This document shows positions 61,527 through 64,000 of a stretch of 64,000 nucleotides of DNA, piece after piece. Positions within the stretch are counted from its first letter, which is position 1. The number at the start of each line of letters is the position of its first letter. The DNA is taken from NCBI GenBank assembly GCA_030827005.1, contig JAVBJL010000009.1, positions 67,136 through 131,135 on the forward strand, given 5' to 3'. The stretch is from Wigglesworthia glossinidia (GTDB taxonomy: Bacteria; Pseudomonadota; Gammaproteobacteria; Enterobacterales; Enterobacteriaceae). The position numbers and the translations under genes were made by a program. Below the pieces are notes generated by a model. That model saw only the letters and a program-made list of their open reading frames with translations. It did not search any database and was not told the origin of the DNA.

Positions 61527-63248
61527 ATGCACAAAAAATTTTGCATAGACATCACGTTAAAAAGATTATTACGTTATATTTTACCGTTTCGTAAAAAATT
61601 TATTTTAATATGCGTATTATTATGGATTTCTTCTATAATGGAAATTTCTGGCCCAATAATTATTAGTTATTTTATTGATCGTTTTTTTAGTGAAATAAAA
61701 ATTTCTAATAAAATTATAGTAATATTAATTATAACTTTTTTAAGTTTTCAATTTTTATCTGCTATTTCAAAGTATTATCAATCATTTTTATTTAGCAAAA
61801 TATCTTTAGATATTATTAAAGTAATTAGAATCAAAATTATGAATTCTATATTAAGATTTCCGTTATCTTGGTTTAATTTTCAATCAACTGGAAAAATAAT
61901 TTCAATTATTATTAATGATACTGAAATAATAAAAGATTTATTTACTCATTTTATATCATCTTTACTCAAAAATGTAGCATTAATTAGTAGTATTTTGATA
62001 GCAATATTAATGCTAAATTTAAAACTAGGCTGTATTTTATTTTTTTTATTTCCAATAATCTTTTATATAATGCGTTTATACCAATATTATAGTATTCCAA
62101 TTTTTAGAAGATTACGTATTTGTGTTGAAAATATTAATAATTTTTTTAGTGAAATTATTCAAAATATGAGTGTTATACAACAATTTAAACAACAAAAAAA
62201 ATTCAGAAAACAATTATATACATTAAATTCTGAACATTTTAGATTGAGAATGCAAAATCTAAAATTAGAAGGATGTTTATTACGTCCCTTACTAAGTTTA
62301 TTATTTTCGTTGATTTTGTGTATTATACTTTTATTTTTTGGATTAAATATTCAAATTATGGGAGTTGGTATTTTATATGCATTTATTAATTATCTTGGTA
62401 GATTAAGTGAACCATTAATAGAACTAACTGCTCAGCAATCTATTTTACAGCAAGCTATAGCGGCAGGAGAAAGAATTTTTTATTTATTAGATGCTCCTAT
62501 ACAACGTTATGGAAACGATAATAGAAGCATAATTCAAGGAAATATTAAAGTAAAAAATTTAACATTTTCTTATCATAAGAATGTAATTTTGAATCAAATA
62601 TCGTTTTCAGTATCAGCAAAAAAATTTTTAGCATTAGTAGGTCAAACGGGTAGTGGCAAAACTACTCTAGCAAATTTAATTATGGCACATTATCCTTTTA
62701 AAAGAGGTCATATATTAATAGATAATAGATCAATAAAAACATTTTCTAAACATGTATTAAGAAGCGGTATTGCAATGGTACAACAAGAACCAAGTTTTAT
62801 GGCAAAAACAATTTATGAAAATATATTATTTGGAAGAAATATTAGTGAAGAAATAATATGGTCTGTTTTAAATAATTTAAATTTAGTTTCTTTTATAAAT
62901 TCTTTTCCGAAAGGTATTTTTTATAAATTAAATGAGTATGGAAATGAGTTATCTTTAGGTCAAAAGCAGTTATTATCTTTTGTGAGAGTATTAGTTACTA
63001 ACCCTAAAGTATTAATATTAGACGAGGCAACTGCTAATATAGATTCCTCTACAGAACAAAAAATTAACCATATTTTAGATAAAATACGACGTACTACAAC
63101 TTTAATAGTAATTGCGCACAGATTAAGCACTGTACTTAATGCAGATCAGATTTTAGTTTTAAATCGTGGAAGAATTGTTGAGAAAGGAACGCATGAATCT
63201 TTATTAAAACTGAAAGGACAGTATTATAATATATATTGTGTTCGTTAG
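61527..63248 (+). CDS. mdlB: Multidrug resistance-like ABC transporter MdlB
   Basis: The partner half-transporter of MdlA. The 573 residues (E. coli 593) have six membrane segments and an ATPase with Walker A GQTGSGKTT near residue 373, a degenerate signature (LSLGQKQLLSFVRVL) and a complete Walker B LILDEATANID. The complementary degeneration in MdlA and MdlB supports a heterodimer. The pair is also kept in Buchnera. It converges with gpmA. Confidence 0.95.
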   Translation: MHKKFCIDITLKRLLRYILPFRKKFILICVLLWISSIMEISGPIIISYFIDRFFSEIKISNKIIVILIITFLSFQFLSAISKYYQSFLFSKISLDIIKVIRIKIMNSILRFPLSWFNFQSTGKIISIIINDTEIIKDLFTHFISSLLKNVALISSILIAILMLNLKLGCILFFLFPIIFYIMRLYQYYSIPIFRRLRICVENINNFFSEIIQNMSVIQQFKQQKKFRKQLYTLNSEHFRLRMQNLKLEGCLLRPLLSLLFSLILCIILLFFGLNIQIMGVGILYAFINYLGRLSEPLIELTAQQSILQQAIAAGERIFYLLDAPIQRYGNDNRSIIQGNIKVKNLTFSYHKNVILNQISFSVSAKKFLALVGQTGSGKTTLANLIMAHYPFKRGHILIDNRSIKTFSKHVLRSGIAMVQQEPSFMAKTIYENILFGRNISEEIIWSVLNNLNLVSFINSFPKGIFYKLNEYGNELSLGQKQLLSFVRVLVTNPKVLILDEATANIDSSTEQKINHILDKIRRTTTLIVIAHRLSTVLNADQILVLNRGRIVEKGTHESLLKLKGQYYNIYCVR

Positions 63249-63320
63249 TACGATAAAAGCTTTACGTATCAAAAAAAATAAAAAAATAAAAAGTTAATTT
63301 TATACAATTAAAAATATTTA

Positions 63321-64000
63321 TTAATATAAAAAATAATGTTTTTTAGGGCAAGTATATTCGTCAAATTCATATATTAATGGTATTCCAGTAGGAATATTTA
63401 GTTTAATTATTTGATTTTCATCAAGATTATCTAATAATTTAATGATAGCTCTAATAGAATTACCGTGTGCAACAATAATTAATTTATTTTTATTTTTTAA
63501 TTTAGGAAAAATTTTTTTTTGCCAATACGGCATAATACGGTCAATTGTAGTTTTTAAGCTTTCCGCAGTAGGAATTTGATCAGTAAGTTTTAAATGAAGA
63601 TAGCGTGGATCGTTCCCTGGAAATCTTATATCATTTATATTTAATTTTGGCGGTATGCTTAAAAATCCACGACGCCACTCTTTTAATTGCATACTTCCAT
63701 ATTTTTTTTGAATTTCATTTTTACTTAATCCTTGTAGTGCACCGTAATGTCTTTCATTTAATCTCCAAGATTTTTCTATTGGAATCCAGGATTGATCAAT
63801 TTCTTTTAAAATAATCCATAAGCTATGAATAGCTCGTTTTAATAAAGAAGTATAAGCAAAATCAAATAAGTATCCAAAAGATTTTAATATTTTTCCTGCA
63901 TATTTTACTTCACATTTGCCTTTTTCAGATAATGAGATATCTGCCCAACCAGTAAATCGGTCTTGATCGTTCCATATGCTTGTTCCGTGACGCATCAAAA
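63321..64000 (-). CDS. gpmA: 2,3-bisphosphoglycerate-dependent phosphoglycerate mutase (partial, 5' end off window)
   Basis: The glycolytic interconversion of 3- and 2-phosphoglycerate. About 226 residues are visible. The frame runs off the right edge within the family's first ten residues, so the true start lies beyond 64000. The catalytic RHG (phosphohistidine), [29 protein letters not shown] and the second histidine in AHGNS are intact. The C-terminal tail of about 20 residues in E. coli is missing, ending shortly after VYEFDE-like IYEFDE. Confidence 0.96.
   Translation of the reverse strand, partial: LMRHGTSIWNDQDRFTGWADISLSEKGKCEVKYAGKILKSFGYLFDFAYTSLLKRAIHSLWIILKEIDQSWIPIEKSWRLNERHYGALQGLSKNEIQKKYGSMQLKEWRRGFLSIPPKLNINDIRFPGNDPRYLHLKLTDQIPTAESLKTTIDRIMPYWQKKIFPKLKNKNKLIIVAHGNSIRAIIKLLDNLDENQIIKLNIPTGIPLIYEFDEYTCPKKHYFLY

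Overview
The window looks like a piece of the chromosome of a long-term insect-endosymbiotic gammaproteobacterium of the Enterobacterales, in the broad neighbourhood of Buchnera, Blochmannia and Baumannia. The evidence is extreme A+T richness, Lys/Asn/Ile-rich proteins that still align over their full length with Escherichia coli homologues, and E. coli-like gene clusters from which single genes have dropped out: no ptrA between recC and recB, no priB in rpsF-rpsR-rplI, no ppiB next to cysS, no recX or csrA around recA-alaS, no rimP before nusA, no nlpI before deaD. No mobile element, prophage, CRISPR array or rRNA gene was seen. The species cannot be named from this sequence. Keeping lipid A and LPS genes (msbA, lpxK, kdsB, lpxH) and recA is unlike the Buchnera genomes I know.

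Layout. 1-11680 (minus strand): recC-recB-recD, then folK and asnS. 12229-17226 with polA to 18089 (plus): rpsF, rpsR, rplI, a lone small zinc-ribbon gene, the heat-shock operon groES-groEL behind a clear sigma-32 promoter, dsbA, and a polA reduced to its 5' nuclease. 18190-22697: yajC (minus), then msbA-lpxK-ycaR-kdsB (plus). 22725-30297 (minus): ffh-rpsP-rimM-trmD-rplS, gshA, purE-purK and lpxH. 30422-36593: cysS (plus), folD (minus), tRNA-Arg(UCU), then hemC-hemD, infA and cca (minus). 37096-40174: ribB (plus), a DAHP synthase (minus) and recA (plus). 40290-63248 (plus): alaS, tRNA-Ser, tRNA-Arg, greA, rlmE-ftsH-folP-glmM-secG, tRNA-Leu, initiator tRNA, nusA-infB-rbfA-truB-rpsO-pnp-deaD, mdlA-mdlB. 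The right edge holds a partial gpmA (minus). In total I count 53 protein genes and 5 tRNAs.

Functionally this is a housekeeping set: translation and tRNA maturation, RNA turnover, chaperone and protease quality control, envelope and LPS assembly, recombination, and folate, riboflavin, purine, haem, glutathione and aromatic amino-acid steps that fit a host-provisioning symbiont.

I do not see an undescribed multi-gene system. The most notable signals are: (i) recD and lpxK are each broken by one base exactly inside a long poly(A) tract, and each becomes a near-normal-length protein if the tract slips by one base, which points to polymerase-slippage rescue or early pseudogenes; (ii) RecD has lost its helicase motifs while RecB, RecC and RecA look sound; (iii) a 67-residue zinc-ribbon gene of unknown function has its own extended -10 promoter, a strong ribosome binding site and a hairpin terminator, and is less A+T-rich than its surroundings; (iv) four of five tRNA genes lack an encoded CCA, and the CCA-adding enzyme has lost its HD phosphohydrolase site; (v) the initiator tRNA has T at position 1.
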